The position numbers and the translations under genes are program-made. Shown one piece after another: positions 47,001 to 54,164 of a stretch of 64,000 nucleotides of DNA; position 1 is the first letter of the stretch; every line of letters starts with the position of its first letter. Source of the DNA: Branchiostoma floridae (Eukaryota > Chordata > Leptocardii > Amphioxiformes > Branchiostomatidae); assembly GCF_000003815.2 (NCBI RefSeq), contig NC_049984.1:4562959-4626958 (forward strand). Reading direction: 5' to 3'. The notes below the pieces were generated by a model that saw only the letters and a program-made list of their open reading frames with translations, was not told where the DNA came from and did not search any database.

Positions 47001-48029
47001 TCGACAACATGGGCCCCAAAACAACAAGTGGGACAGAAAAAAATTAAAGCTGGAGACAGCCCTAGAGGAAATCATCAAATCGGCATCTTTGATGTTTTAT
47101 AAAATCACAGAACCCACTAATCATTAAAGACGTGGGACTTTTCATCAGCCACTGCCTCCAAAGAAGAAGTCAATCCTCCCAGAAAAGAATGTAGAGTCAT
47201 GCATATAGATAGATGTATAGAATAGACACTTTTTACTGTCTGTACCCTTGCAATTAGCCTACGGGCATGGATTTGCAAATAAATAAATCAAATCATTGCA
47301 TATCATATTTCTATCTTTATTCTCCTAGATTTATTGAGAATCTGGCCAAAAGCAAAGCACTTATGAGATGTCCTCTCCTCAAAAACAGGAGTAAAATACA
47401 ACAACACTGAGTAAAAAGAAAATTCAACATAAAAAATGCAATGGATAATGGAAAAGTCAGAGTAAAGAAGACAAATCACACAAAAATATACCCAGGGCAC
47501 GTCATGGACCGAAAATTTCCTTGTTGGTACTGTGAAATGAAGTCTCCACTAACCAGGGTTGTCTCTATTTGGTCCTGGGACTGAAAATTTGCTTGTTTGG
47601 AAGGATGAAAATGTCAACCATCCATTCAAAATATCTGACCTTTATGACACGAAATTGATGCAATTGTATTTTCGAAAACTTAAAATGACAGAGGTAACAA
47701 CGAAAATTCACCATATAGGTTCCCAAAGAAGAAGTGGGATGAAGAAAAATTAAAATCTGGAGACAGCCCAGCCAAGAAATTGAAAACAAAGAACAAGGCT
47801 TACTTTCGAACGTTGGACTGATGATGAATGTTTTTCCTCTCCCCAAGAAGTTTTAAGTAAAACATTGAAGAAGCCCTGCTTTGTAGATATTGTGGATTGA
47901 CGAAGAACGTTTTTTTCTTTCCTCTCCCCTCAGGATCTAATCCGAACTAAACAACAGCTGGATGAAGAGCGCGATCACATCCAGGGTGCAATAGACAACC
48001 TCAAGTTATTCTTCAAAAGAGTCTTTTAG
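16842..48029 (+). CDS. GSE1: GSE1-like coiled-coil co-repressor protein, 16 exons, 5' incomplete
   Basis: Coding exons: 16842-17004, 29500-29688, 30846-31018, 32277-32443, 32915-33121, 33746-33949, 34398-34687, 36488-36711, 37822-38658, 39093-39144, 39718-39933, 41148-41276, 42025-42423, 44588-44800, 46666-46769, 47934-48029. All junctions are GT/AG and phases match throughout, giving 3663 nt (1220 codons plus stop). Blocks resembling vertebrate GSE1 occur in the right order: SSFAAALRKLAKQA, PFPHPAFR, a basic coiled coil with EERWQSRQRQMREEK, VVSKLDMEE, ETFGLTTQ followed by KRKRRRM and ERSPSP, FHQSVLQSTQEAL, and a C-terminal coiled coil. Vertebrate GSE1 is about 1217 residues and is a nuclear component of the BRAF35-HDAC/CoREST-LSD1 complex; that role is transferred from the family. 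The initiator and any exon before 16842 are not identified. An in-frame ATG at 29523 in a good Kozak context could start a shorter isoform of 1158 residues. Confidence 0.9.
17180..17715 (-). mobile_element. Diverged tRNA-derived SINE with nested insertion
   Basis: Shares ACTGTAAGGTTGATCCACTC and the box-B-like TTGAACCCAGA with the copy at 19150-19445. Interrupted by the fold-back at 17362-17511. Begins near a (TCA)n microsatellite. Confidence 0.6.
17362..17511. mobile_element. 150-bp fold-back element nested in a SINE
   Basis: Ends CCAGGCAGATTTACCAGTGG and its near-complement, with a second inner pair (AGTATCAAAGCCGGCAAAGG). It splits the SINE-like sequence at 17180-17715. Confidence 0.75.
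17860..18364 (-). mobile_element. tRNA-derived SINE, complete
   Basis: The tRNA-like head on the right has box A TAGCACAGTGG (18339-18349 complement) and box B GGTTCGAATCC (18296-18306 complement). An unrelated body follows and a (AAAT)n tail ends at 17860. GCAATTT flanks both ends (17853-17859 and 18365-18371), a probable target duplication. Confidence 0.8.
19150..19445 (-). mobile_element. Diverged tRNA-derived SINE
   Basis: Same family as 17180-17715: ACTGTAAGGTTTGATCCACTC, CTATAAGTGTGGTAGGGTCTTT and a degraded box B (complement of GATTTGAACCCAGA). Confidence 0.55.
19767..19866. mobile_element. 100-bp relative of the TAGCCTGG inverted-repeat family
   Basis: Ends TAGCCGGGCATCCAG and CCAGGCTA with AGAGACTCGGGAGCT inside, as in the 48141 copy. 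More diverged. Confidence 0.65.
19900..27655. other. Repeat-poor part of GSE1 intron 1
   Basis: Nearly 8 kb with no obvious transposon, SINE or minisatellite, in contrast to most other introns here. Composition is even, with many ATTA-type and CAGCTG-type words. Open frames such as one of 161 codons at 25179-25664 (-) show no known domain. Possible cluster of regulatory elements. Confidence 0.4.
27656..28260. repeat. Tandem repeat, about 150-185 bp, four units
   Basis: Units begin near 27660, 27810, 27995 and 28140 with TCCCCAGGATCATTCACTTC-like strings, AGGAAGGATGTGTTGAAAAA, TCAAGCAATCTGAT and CACTTCCGAATTC. Confidence 0.9.
28261..29499. other. End of GSE1 intron 1
   Basis: No clear repeats. 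A 150-codon open frame at 28842-29294 (+) has no domain I recognize and does not splice into exon 2 in an obvious way. An internal promoter feeding the ATG at 29523 is possible. Confidence 0.35.
29500..29688 (+). CDS. GSE1: GSE1 exon 2 (SSFAAALRKLAKQA motif)
   Basis: Acceptor GACACGCAG ends at 29499 and donor CCAG|GTAGTA follows 29688. It enters in phase 1 and leaves in phase 1. The exon ends with the N-terminal signature SSFAAALRKLAKQA of vertebrate GSE1. ATG at 29523 sits in ACCATGG, a strong initiation context, and could be the start of a transcript from a promoter within the preceding intron. Confidence 0.9.
30846..31018 (+). CDS. GSE1: GSE1 exon 3 (Ser/Pro-rich)
   Basis: Acceptor CCCCTGCAG and donor GAAAG|GTGATT. 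It enters in phase 1 and leaves in phase 0. It encodes a low-complexity Pro/Ser-rich segment (for example PSRQGSSSLTGHQSSSPR), consistent with the disordered N-terminal third of the protein. Confidence 0.85.
31184..31316 (-). mobile_element. Fragment of a LINE reverse-transcriptase ORF, C-terminal end
   Basis: Complement encodes KKVLEEEVGLKDYNLLAAML then DRDAWSDIVNGTSYEDELN and a stop at 31184-31186. The DRxxWR-like end is typical of the C-terminus of non-LTR retrotransposon polyproteins. A (CAGTT)n-type tail follows. Only the last 45 or so codons remain. Confidence 0.65.
31727..32044. mobile_element. Inverted-repeat element with GGGCAAGTG motifs, GSE1 intron 3
   Basis: Ends AGGGTTGGACTAG and CTTGTCCAACCCT with several copies of GGGCAAGTG inside. 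ATATAA flanks both sides. Confidence 0.6.
32277..32443 (+). CDS. GSE1: GSE1 exon 4 (Ser-rich, KTEK)
   Basis: Acceptor TTGTCCTTTCAG and donor CACAG|GTGAGG. It starts in phase 0 and leaves in phase 2. It encodes a Ser/Arg-rich tract and VKTEKVTPG; VKTE fits the sumoylation consensus (hydrophobic-K-x-E), which is inferred only. Confidence 0.85.
32645..32855. mobile_element. Fold-back element before GSE1 exon 5
   Basis: Ends AAGGCTTAGGTCACATTTCC on the left and GGAAATGTGACCTAAGCCTA on the right, about 210 bp, ending about 60 bp before the exon 5 acceptor. Confidence 0.75.
32915..33121 (+). CDS. GSE1: GSE1 exon 5 (PFPHPAFR block)
   Basis: Acceptor CACAAGCAG and donor TTCAG|GTGAGG, phase 2 on both sides. 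It encodes the strongly conserved FQPYRPEDIRHA and FPHPAFR region of GSE1. A fold-back repeat (32645-32855) ends about 60 bp before the acceptor. Confidence 0.95.
33746..33949 (+). CDS. GSE1: GSE1 exon 6 (GIRYPP block)
   Basis: Acceptor is a long T tract followed by AACATTCCAG; donor GACAG|GTAAAC; phase 2 on both sides. It encodes LRAPFLPVPPP and MHGIRYPPHEM, matching the Pro-rich conserved block that follows PFPHPAFR in vertebrate GSE1. Confidence 0.95.
34398..34687 (+). CDS. GSE1: GSE1 exon 7 (charged D/E/R/K coil)
   Basis: Acceptor CCCATTCTACAG, donor AGCT|GTAAGA, phase 2 in and phase 1 out. It encodes a highly charged helix (DKDKDRERQERSRDKERP) equivalent to the long RERERE repeat of vertebrate GSE1 but much shorter. 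It also carries PKNLS, a possible variant of the PxDLS CtBP-binding motif. Confidence 0.9.
35590..35824. repeat. Degenerate ancestral unit upstream of the exon 8 array
   Basis: This stretch has diverged A-type sequence (CAGTAACTGCTATTTGGCACA) followed by an acceptor-like CTACCGTAG without the exon, then a B-type piece (ATTCCAAGCCCTGTTTTGCG). It looks like the unduplicated intron end from which the array grew. The A-type part is the reverse complement of a dispersed repeat seen near 364, 51718 and 52255. Confidence 0.7.
35825..36487 (+). repeat. Four tandem partial copies of the GSE1 exon 8 acceptor and exon start
   Basis: A TAG acceptor followed by CCTCCAGACTACACGACATG recurs with exon starts at 35825, 36016, 36169 and 36335, before the real one at 36488. 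Spacings are 191, 153, 166 and 153 bp. Each copy carries a pyrimidine-rich acceptor and roughly the first 74 bp of the exon, up to GCGCTG, then reverts to intron sequence. Copies 2 and 4 are followed by the same B-type intron piece (ATTCCAAGCCCTGTTTCGC). Copies 1 and 3 are followed by an A-type piece derived from a dispersed repeat. Copy 1 has lost one base in its Ser codons. None has the rest of the exon or its donor. Confidence 0.92.
36488..36711 (+). CDS. GSE1: GSE1 exon 8 (EERWQSRQRQMREEK coiled coil)
   Basis: Acceptor CGACTACCGTAG ends at 36487 and donor CAACAG|GTCTGT follows 36711. It enters in phase 1 and leaves in phase 0. It encodes NQEERWQSRQRQMREEKAER, closely matching the coiled coil of vertebrate GSE1. 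Only this copy of the repeated acceptor unit runs into the full exon; four partial copies lie upstream at 35825-36487. Confidence 0.95.
36888..36916 (-). ncRNA. Hammerhead ribozyme-like core
   Basis: Complement reads CTGACGA, A, GGTGTCT, GAG, AGACGTC, GAAA. Core residues match and stem II has 7 pairs including two G-U. Located in GSE1 intron 8. Confidence 0.55.
37600..37793 (+). mobile_element. LINE-like 3' end with (AAAC)n tail
   Basis: ATGCCTTGAAGGCCGATGAAG then GAATTAAAGGCACAAACAAACAAAC. It ends 29 bp before the GSE1 exon 9 acceptor. Confidence 0.45.
37822..38658 (+). CDS. GSE1: GSE1 exon 9 (largest exon; VVSKLDMEE block)
   Basis: Acceptor TTTCTTCCGCAG and donor CCAAAG|GTACCA, phase 0 on both sides, 279 codons. 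It encodes His/Pro-rich linker sequence, then VVSKLDMEESKIREARMRG and an acidic DCDSDSDCDIE stretch, which align with VSKLDLEE and the following acidic segment of vertebrate GSE1. Exonic GC is clearly higher than in the flanking introns. Confidence 0.95.
38638..38830 (+). repeat. Duplicated exon 9 end and splice donor
   Basis: The exon 9 end plus donor starting CAACTAGATGAGTCACCAAAG at 38638 recurs as CAACTAGACAAGTCGCCAAAG at 38779, again followed by GTACCAAACGG. The offset is 141 bp. Further diverged echoes of the intron part (GCATATTTACTGTATTGCA) occur at about 38896 and 39028, so the unit duplicated more than once. Confidence 0.85.
39093..39144 (+). CDS. GSE1: GSE1 exon 10 (52-bp micro-exon, ETFGLTTQ)
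   Basis: Acceptor TTTCATCAG, donor TGTG|GTAAGA, phase 0 in and phase 1 out. It encodes KLYFLETFGLTTQKRKC, matching LEFLQLFGLTTQQQK of vertebrate GSE1. Confidence 0.92.
39718..39933 (+). CDS. GSE1: GSE1 exon 11 (KRKRRRM, ERSPSP)
   Basis: Acceptor ACAACAG|CAG has two adjacent AGs three bases apart, and either keeps the frame. Donor AAAG|GTGAGG. It encodes the basic KKRKRRRMLMERSPSP motif (likely nuclear localization signal) and the conserved KKSFLAEMGL segment. Confidence 0.95.
40245..40580. mobile_element. Inverted pair of Penelope-like ends
   Basis: Left side has TTCCGGACGTTTCGAGTGACA (- orientation) and right side CCCGAAACGTCCGGAAGTAA (+ orientation), with arms of related sequence and GATGTCTAAACTTCATAAAC at the right. 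The hammerhead core is broken in both ends. Confidence 0.6.
41148..41276 (+). CDS. GSE1: GSE1 exon 12 (EKQRDQQIVDAFK)
   Basis: Acceptor TTTGATTGCAG, donor ACAG|GTAAAC, phase 1 on both sides. It encodes EKQRDQQIVDAFKSGKLRSL, aligning with AEKRKDKERLVEMLRAMKQ of vertebrate GSE1. Confidence 0.92.
41553..41760. mobile_element. TA-flanked fold-back element, copy 3
   Basis: 208 bp, ends CTGTAAATGCA and TGCATTTACAG, TA on each side; lies in GSE1 intron 12. Opposite orientation to copy 2. Confidence 0.9.
42025..42423 (+). CDS. GSE1: GSE1 exon 13 (Pro/Gln-rich; FHQSVLQSTQEAL)
   Basis: Acceptor CTTCTTCGTCCAG, donor CAAG|GTACCA, phase 1 on both sides. A long Pro/Gln/Ser tract precedes FAQRFHQSVLQSTQEALAQK, which is nearly the same as FAHQFHESVLQSTQKALQK of vertebrate GSE1. 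Confidence 0.95.
44588..44800 (+). CDS. GSE1: GSE1 exon 14 (IMEAYQRY)
   Basis: Acceptor TTTGTTTTTCAG, donor CAAG|GTGAGC, phase 1 on both sides. It encodes a Gly/Ser linker and WPGVAVIMEAYQRYTQ, aligning with WQGIEAVFEAYQEHIEEQ of vertebrate GSE1. Confidence 0.93.
44870..45030 (+). mobile_element. LINE-like 3' end
   Basis: AT-rich 3' UTR-like sequence ending GGATCTGAATAAAGTCAAAGTCAAAG, with a short tandem tail as in CR1/L2-type elements. The same tail (ATGGATCTGAATAAAGTCAAG) is at 6470-6495. Confidence 0.5.
45040..45235 (-). mobile_element. tRNA-derived SINE fragment in GSE1 intron 14
   Basis: Complement carries GGTCCCGGGTTCGAAACC, a box B in tRNA context, with a short body. It abuts a LINE-like 3' end. 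Confidence 0.55.
45690..45860. repeat. Tandem duplication in GSE1 intron 14
   Basis: CAACTTCGTCAGACTCAAAGC / CAACTTCCTCAGACTCCAAGC (in part), then TATTCAAATTTCTTTTTGAA and TTGGAACTCT occur twice, about 107 bp apart. Confidence 0.85.
46064..46271. mobile_element. TA-flanked fold-back element, copy 4
   Basis: 208 bp with the same ends and TA flanks, in GSE1 intron 14, same orientation as copy 3. Confidence 0.9.
46666..46769 (+). CDS. GSE1: GSE1 exon 15 (C-terminal coiled coil, first half)
   Basis: Acceptor TTGTGTTTTCCAG, donor TCG|GTAAGT, phase 1 in and phase 0 out. It encodes EQELEREVLQGQFSHLQ and NRTAETLSLRMS with heptad-like leucines, matching EEQNLERQVLQTQ of vertebrate GSE1. Confidence 0.93.
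47215..47290 (+). mobile_element. LINE-like 3' end with (AAAT)n tail
   Basis: CTTGCAATTAGCCTACGGGC then AAATAAATAAATCAAATC, a CR1/L2-style 3' end in GSE1 intron 15. Confidence 0.5.
47934..48029 (+). CDS. GSE1: GSE1 exon 16 (last coding exon)
   Basis: Acceptor TCTCCCCTCAG ends at 47933. The exon encodes TKQQLDEERDHIQGAIDNL and ends FFKRVF with a TAG at 48027-48029. It completes the C-terminal coiled coil and corresponds to the QKQKMVSERERLQAELDHLR end of vertebrate GSE1. Confidence 0.93.
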   Translation, partial: DLIRTKQQLDEERDHIQGAIDNLKLFFKRVF

Positions 48030-48962
48030 TATCACAGAGGTCTCGTCAGTCACAGGAACAAGAACTGCTTTGGTTTAGATTAAGTATTAAGAATCGACTG
48101 CGTTCCCTTAAACTGTAGGTGGCTGGAAGTACTGTTAGAATAGCCTGGTATCCAGCCGTATTGTAGCTCGCCAGTCTATTCTATCCTCCCGAAACTGAAG
48201 AGACTCGGAAGCTCCAATACGGCTGGATACCAGGCTATTGTTACAAGAGGTGTTAGCCAGCCCAAACTTAAATGAAAATTTGTTGTTGTAAGCTTATTGA
48301 CTTGCTAATGTCTTAAATGCAATTCTACAATTTTTTCATTTGTATACTTCAAAGAATGCACGTGTGGAGAAGAATGGTGGACCATAAAATTTGCAGCAAT
48401 GAAATAATGAAATTCTTATTGGTGCACTATGTTATTTTTAAAAAAAGCGTCCATTATTGTAAAATCGAAAATCCATTAGAGCACATACAGGATATTCTAT
48501 AATGCCAACAAATTGTTTTTTCCTGTGCTAAATAATTGCAGATTACCGCTTTTTTGTACTGTTCATGCAATAGCAATTGTCCTTCTTTTTTAATATCTCA
48601 CATCGAGTGGTAAAATTTTTCTTACATTTTTCGAATCAAATGCTTAAACTGCAATACTTTAGAGATTTCTTTTCAGAATAGCTGTTGGGTTGTTAAAAAC
48701 ACCTACTTTTGTACAATTAGCTTAGATGGGGAGAGTTTAAGATCTAATGCAGATACGTTAACAACCTTGCAATACAGGAAGCTTGATTGTGCAAGATATC
48801 TCAGTTGTCTGAGACACTTAGTAGGAAACAGATGTGATTTTGTACCAAGTTTCTGAGGGTCTTTCGTCAAGAAATAAAACAGCTTCATCTAGGAGGTCAA
48901 CAGCCCTTTACAGTATTTGTGTTTTAAAAAGGTGGGAAAAGTCTGTCATGCCTTTGAATAAA
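48030..48962 (+). other. GSE1 3' UTR (inferred)
   Basis: AT-rich sequence after the stop codon. Possible poly(A) signals AATAAA occur at 48873-48878 and 48957-48962. A 97-bp inverted-repeat element sits inside it at 48141-48237. The true cleavage site is not visible from sequence alone. Confidence 0.5.
48141..48237. mobile_element. 97-bp inverted-repeat element in the GSE1 3' UTR
   Basis: Ends TAGCCTGGTATCCAGCCGTA and the complement. Flanks TGTTAGAA and TGTTACAA are a likely decayed 8-bp duplication. Interior contains GAGACTCGG, shared with 19767-19866 and 60649-60761. Confidence 0.8.
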
Positions 48963-49934
48963 AGAATTTCACATCATTTCCAATAGTTGGGCTGTTGTAC
49001 AATTGTCGGTGCTATTTAGCAGAAGAATATCTTCACCAAAACACAAAGAATTTGTTCTTCTCAAGAATGGAGCAATGGAAGCTTTCAAAGCTTGACAAAA
49101 GAAGTCAAGCTGCAATAGAATGTACGACTAAGGAGGTATCCGAGAGTATGAGTAGTAGATTTCTCCAGTAAGTTTCTTCTTCTGGCTGATACCGAGACCT
49201 TTCCGAACATTTGAAGGAGCACCGGACTTGTACAAGAGGATGTGTATCTATTCTACATGTATAGGAATCCGTGTATTTTAGACCAAGTCAGTGCTTACAT
49301 CTATTTTATTTATTCTACAGTAGGAACAATCTTGTACAGAACTGTTATTATCACAGAGGCTTGGCTGTCGAAAAGGCAGAATAAAGAGATACTTTTTTCC
49401 ATGTATTTGTTGAACTGACTGATTCTGTGTTTCGTAGTGAACTGAGTAGCTCAAAGAAGTGACTTTTGTTTCTGTGCACAATAGTAATGTACCAGATTGG
49501 TGACTGTGCCATTTTCAGAAGATACACAAACTGGTACTTCTGCTGTACCATAACAAGCTGTTCGGGTTCCCTAAATCTAATGATTTCAAGGTCTCAACAC
49601 GACATACTCACGTACCAAATATCAAACATTGATCAAGGTCTACCAGAGGTCCAACACATATATGATACGCAAATGAACTCCTGCCAAAAGCATACCTTTC
49701 TAGCATCCGATGATCCGTGAATAATTTTATACAGTTGGAGAATTGCTAGTTATCAAGGTTCTCATTATTCACAATCAAGACAAGTCGGTTGCATCCACTT
49801 CAAATCCCTTGTGTTCCCATTAGAGAGCAACATCCAGATGTTAGTTCTCTTTACAAAGTTTCAGCAACACAATGTTAGACCTATAGTCGATAAGGCGGCA
49901 GAAGGATGACGGCTGAGACACAACGGTTTACCGT

Positions 49935-49963
49935 TTTCGACCTTTTATTCAAAAGTTCATCAG
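49935..49963 (-). ncRNA. Decayed hammerhead-like core
   Basis: Complement reads CTGATGA, ACTTTT, GAAT, AAAAGGTC, GAAA. Core residues are intact, but stem II is out of register, suggesting decay. Confidence 0.4.
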
Positions 49964-50381
49964 AATCAACAATGTTAGACTTATAAGACTCATTAGAATG
50001 TAAGCTGTATCTGTTATATACTTTGTCTGACTCTTCCCTCATGACCTCAATGAAAAGTGGCCTGCAGGCCGATTTGAGCTTTCATGAATAAGCAAAGGTT
50101 AAAAAAACGTTCATCAGCCAAGGACCATTTCATGTTCAAATGTTCTTTGTATATTCTATTGTTTCCCTATTTCAGGCACCAACTGCCCCATAGTAAAACT
50201 ATACATAACAGCAAGGAGATATACATGTACACATTCAACATGTCAGTAAACAGAGAAACAGCAATCTGAATATACACAGACGCCTCCAGAGGTTTTCGAA
50301 TAATTTTTCGATCTATGTCACAAATAGAATAAATCTGATTTGAGCACAGGCTGTATAAGGGTGTTAGATAAGTGGATAAAC

Positions 50382-50650
50382 TAATCTCCAAGCAGATTCC
50401 TCCGTGGCAAGACAGTAACATAGGCTGGGGAAGGACTTAAGCCGGCAGAGGAGTAAAATTAGGCCAATTTTACTCCTATTGTCGGCTTAAGTCCTTCACC
50501 AGCTTATGCAGATTAAGCAGATTCCTCCGTGGCAAGACAGTAACATAAGCTGGGGAAGGCTAGCGGCCCGGGAAATAACCGTAGCCGCGAGCGCTGTTCT
50601 CTGGATACCAGGGTAACTGTCTTGCCACGGAGGAATCTGCTTGGAGATTA
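50382..50650. mobile_element. 269-bp hAT-like element with nested fold-back
   Basis: Long terminal inverted repeats starting TAATCTCCAAGCAGATTCC, and an exact 8-bp duplication GGATAAAC at 50374-50381 and 50651-50658. Its left inverted-repeat sequence appears twice because an inner fold-back (about 50428-50507) is inserted within or duplicated from it. Confidence 0.88.
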
Positions 50651-50699
50651 GGATAAACCACTTACAAAAGAGTAGCACTGTGTATGCCATCTGCGTCAA

Positions 50700-52019
50700 A
50701 TTTGTATGTCAAGTGGAATGACAAGCCTAAGCTTTCACTACAGCTGCAGGCCTCCGGCAAATTCATAAATTGTTAACGTTGTATACAATTACCGCTGACA
50801 GCTACACAAAGATTATTTTGAAAACATATCAAGTGCAAAGTGAGTCTACCTCTTAGAACAGTTGATACCACAAACAAAAAGATAGCATAAAAGATAAGAT
50901 ATAACCCTAGAACATATGCCCACACACAAAATTATATATGCATGTACTCATTTTTTGTCATTGCAATATGTTACATCATCTTAATTTAAGATCCAAATTT
51001 TCACTCAATGAAAATATGTTTTTACACTTAATTAACTGTGCCAATACGTATGTACAAAGTAGAATTGAATGTACATGTATACACTTGATTTAACCAGGAA
51101 AGAGACCTTCAGAGTGAAGGATTCAAGTAGTATATATAGAACAGAACCATCAGCTTTTGATTATCATTCAGTTGCTGAGTTTACTGATGTTTTCATCGGT
51201 TGGTTTATCGGCCTATTGCAGAATACTTTATTTATTCCTGTACAACTAACTTAGCCCACTCTTGCATGAACATACAACAAGCATCATTCAAGAAATAATA
51301 CGTGCACTTCGTTGGTCGGCGGGAAAGGTTCACATTTTGACTACACAGGTAACATTTGCAAGCAAGTACATAATGTTTATTTACCGTTCACATGGTCTAT
51401 CCTAACAAACTACTCCCCTGCCTGATAAAAGCTCCTTGCCCAGCCCTAGTCCTGACAATAATCAACTTTCAATAGGAATTTGTGGCAGCGCGAAACCGAA
51501 CAGGTTGAAACATTTTTTTGATTGGTATTTTGGTACGTAATTACCCTATTGTGAGTTTGCCGCACGCGTGGGAGTTATATCAATTTTACCCCTTTGTACG
51601 CACGTACAATCCACATGAAAAAAAGACGTGTCAGTCAAATATTGCTAATTTCCCCAGTACCCCGCAGACTCTTTGTTCTGTTCTATGTAGGCTATGCATG
51701 AGACGAAAATACGTCGATGAAGGTTAGACATAACAGGTAAGAAGATATGCCAAAAAGCAGTTACTCAAGACGAAATTGTTTGGATCGTGCACGAAGTTGT
51801 CTTGTCGAGACGTGTAACGCGGCGTGTTTTTAAAAATCACCAATTCTTACCAAAACATAAACGGACAATTTCACTTTGACATGTACATGTGAGCACATTT
51901 GTATTACACTTCAGAGGTTTGACTTAAATAATCCAACGTTATATACACTTGTATAAATGTATGAAACACATCTCCGACGCTTTACCATTTGAGTTTCTCC
52001 GTAGCACCGTATGTTTAAA
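50700..52019. other. Gene-free intergenic stretch
   Basis: AT-rich. ATGAAGGTTAGACAT at 51716 is a fragment of the dispersed repeat that also appears in the exon 8 array. No exon recognized. Confidence 0.4.
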
Positions 52020-53100
52020 ATCTCTGTAGCTGTAGAATACAGTGAAGATGCCGTAGGACCGTGTGATTTCATTTTGATTGAAAGGAAATTTCATGTCGGG
52101 CCCATATCGGTTGTGAAGAAGATATATCAGACGTCCTTAGCTTGATGAAAGAAGGCAATGCAGTCATGTGGTTCCAAAACCATGTCAAGAGAAGATCCGC
52201 TCAGTTGATTAATCCGTTTAATCTACGTCGATGAAGTTTCTTTTGTACAATCTTCAAAATCACATCCATTTGCTTGAGTAATTGCTATGATGTGGCGATA
52301 AAGAAATGGTACAAAATAGAAAGCCTGACAAAAATGCCGGAGCCGAACCTCCGCTTGGAGAGTAATTAACTGATACTTTTGAGTGAAATCAATCCGTCTA
52401 CGAAGCTAGAGATACACTTTTACATGTACATGTATGAGGTAGCATCCAATTCTTATTCTTTGAGCTACAACTTTGAAATGAAATCTTCCTTCTGTGCAAA
52501 CTGTGGGTCATTTTCTTATATCAAAACAGACCTGTACATGGACAGCAAGAAGAGGACGCAGGACCTTGTAATTTCATTTTGATTAAAAGGGATTGACGTG
52601 ATCTCGTGAAGCTGAAGGCGCATATCAGATGTAAGATATGTGATATGATGTCCGTCCTTGATGTGGTGAAAGACATTACAGTGATGTGTAATTCCAGAAC
52701 GGAAGAAGATACGCTCAGTTGATTAAACCGTTTGATCTATGTCAATGAAGGTGTTTTTCACAATCTTCAAAATGATACCCGAATGCTATTTAGCGTTTGA
52801 TGTATTTTCGAGGTTGACATGTATATAATGTAGGTTTGGCCTGCAGACATAAATGGTACAAAATAGAAAGCCCCACAAAAATGCCGGAGCCGAACCTCTG
52901 CTTGGAGAGTAATCAACTGGTACTTTTAAGTGAAATCAATCCATGGTGAAATCTATCCATCTACGAAGCTAGAAAAACGATTTTATTTGTACATGTATGA
53001 GATAGCATCCAACTCGTGTTCTTTGAGCTTTGAGTTTAGATTTACAACTTTGAAATGAAATACTTCCTTCTGTGCAAAAGGTGGTTATTTTCTAGTATCA
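52020..53100. repeat. Diverged 510-bp tandem duplication
   Basis: ATTTCATTTTGATT (52060, 52568), CGCTCAGTTGATTAA (52198, 52711), AAAAATGCCGGAGCCGAACC (52330, 52877) and AACTTTGAAATGAAAT (52470, 53046) recur in order about 510-575 bp apart. Confidence 0.85.
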
Positions 53101-53185
53101 ATTGGTACTTTTGAGTGAAATCTATCCATCTTGAAATGAAATACTTTCTTCTGTGCAAAAGGTGGTTATTTTCTAATATCAAAAC

Positions 53186-54164
53186 TAGTGGTGCGTACCT
53201 AAACTCAATTTCAGGTTCAGGTCCGGATTCAGGTCCAGCACTTAAAGTCCGGACCTGAACCCATCATTGCATATTATTTGCATTTTTTTAGGGGGAGGGG
53301 GGGAAGGTTCATATAAAATTGCATGTTAGCATGAATTGAAATGCAATGTGAAAAATACATGAAAATGATAGACAGCCAGTGTAAACACGAACTGTTTTTG
53401 TCTTTTTCCAGTGCAAATTTTACTGTCTATGGAAGGTTTTAAATGGTTTAGAACAAACAAGTGCTTTTAAAAAAGCTGGCATTTTGCCAATGTTTGCGTG
53501 TGTGAACGTTTTTTTCTAGTTATTAGAATGTCATATAAATAGAACAGAGTAACTAAACCTGATATTGGCGCATGGAGAGATTCACATATGTGCCTGAATC
53601 TAGATCTAGACGCCACCTGTTAAAATTTGCGTGAACTGCAGCAAATTTCACTACACTGCCTGTTTTTGAGTGAGCTCTGTTGCGGGGCATTTTTAAGTTT
53701 TTTTTTTAAATTTTTATTTCTATTCGGCAAAAAAACGAAGCGGCGAATCCGTTAACCAAAGAAATAAATTGGTGTGGCCAAATGGATGTAAAAATTAGTA
53801 TTTTAATGGATGTAAAAAAGAAAAAAAAAAAATCTACCTCCCCGGATTCGAACCGGGTGCATTGGTTTAGAATGCGTAAACTTTAACCACTGCGCCAGTG
53901 CGAACATGTTGGAAAAATGTCTGTTTTAACAGGTTTAGAAATGTTTGGCATGGATTGAACAGGTCCGTTCATCACAACGGCGACTATTCTGGCCTCAGAG
54001 CATTTTGCCGCTAAGGCGGCAAAATGCAAAAAAAGGGAATATAAGTGACAGATTGCTTTTTGCAAGTCCGGACTTGGCTCCGGACATTTAGGTTTTTTTT
54101 TTGGACTTGGACCTATACATTTTTAGGTCCAATTCCAAGTCCGGGCTTTAGGTACGCACCACTA
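53186..54164. mobile_element. 979-bp hAT-like element carrying a tRNA-like sequence
   Basis: Terminal inverted repeats TAGTGGTGCGTACCTAAA and TTTAGGTACGCACCACTA. Exact 8-bp target duplication ATCAAAAC at 53178-53185 and 54165-54172, typical of hAT elements. Subterminal GTCCGG repeats occur near both ends. No transposase reading frame is evident, so it is non-autonomous. Confidence 0.9.
53832..53905 (-). other. tRNA-like sequence inside the hAT-like element
   Basis: Box A-like TGGCGCAGTGG (53888-53898) and box B GGTTCGAATCC (53844-53854), a perfect T arm (CCCGG/CCGGG), an anticodon-like stem GCATT/AATGC, and a run of T after the 3' end. The acceptor stem does not pair, so it is a tRNA-derived relic or SINE head rather than a functional tRNA. 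Confidence 0.6.

Noticed and set aside
53832-53905. Functional tRNA gene
   Set aside because: Boxes A and B and the T arm are fine, but the acceptor stem does not pair and it lies in a transposon.
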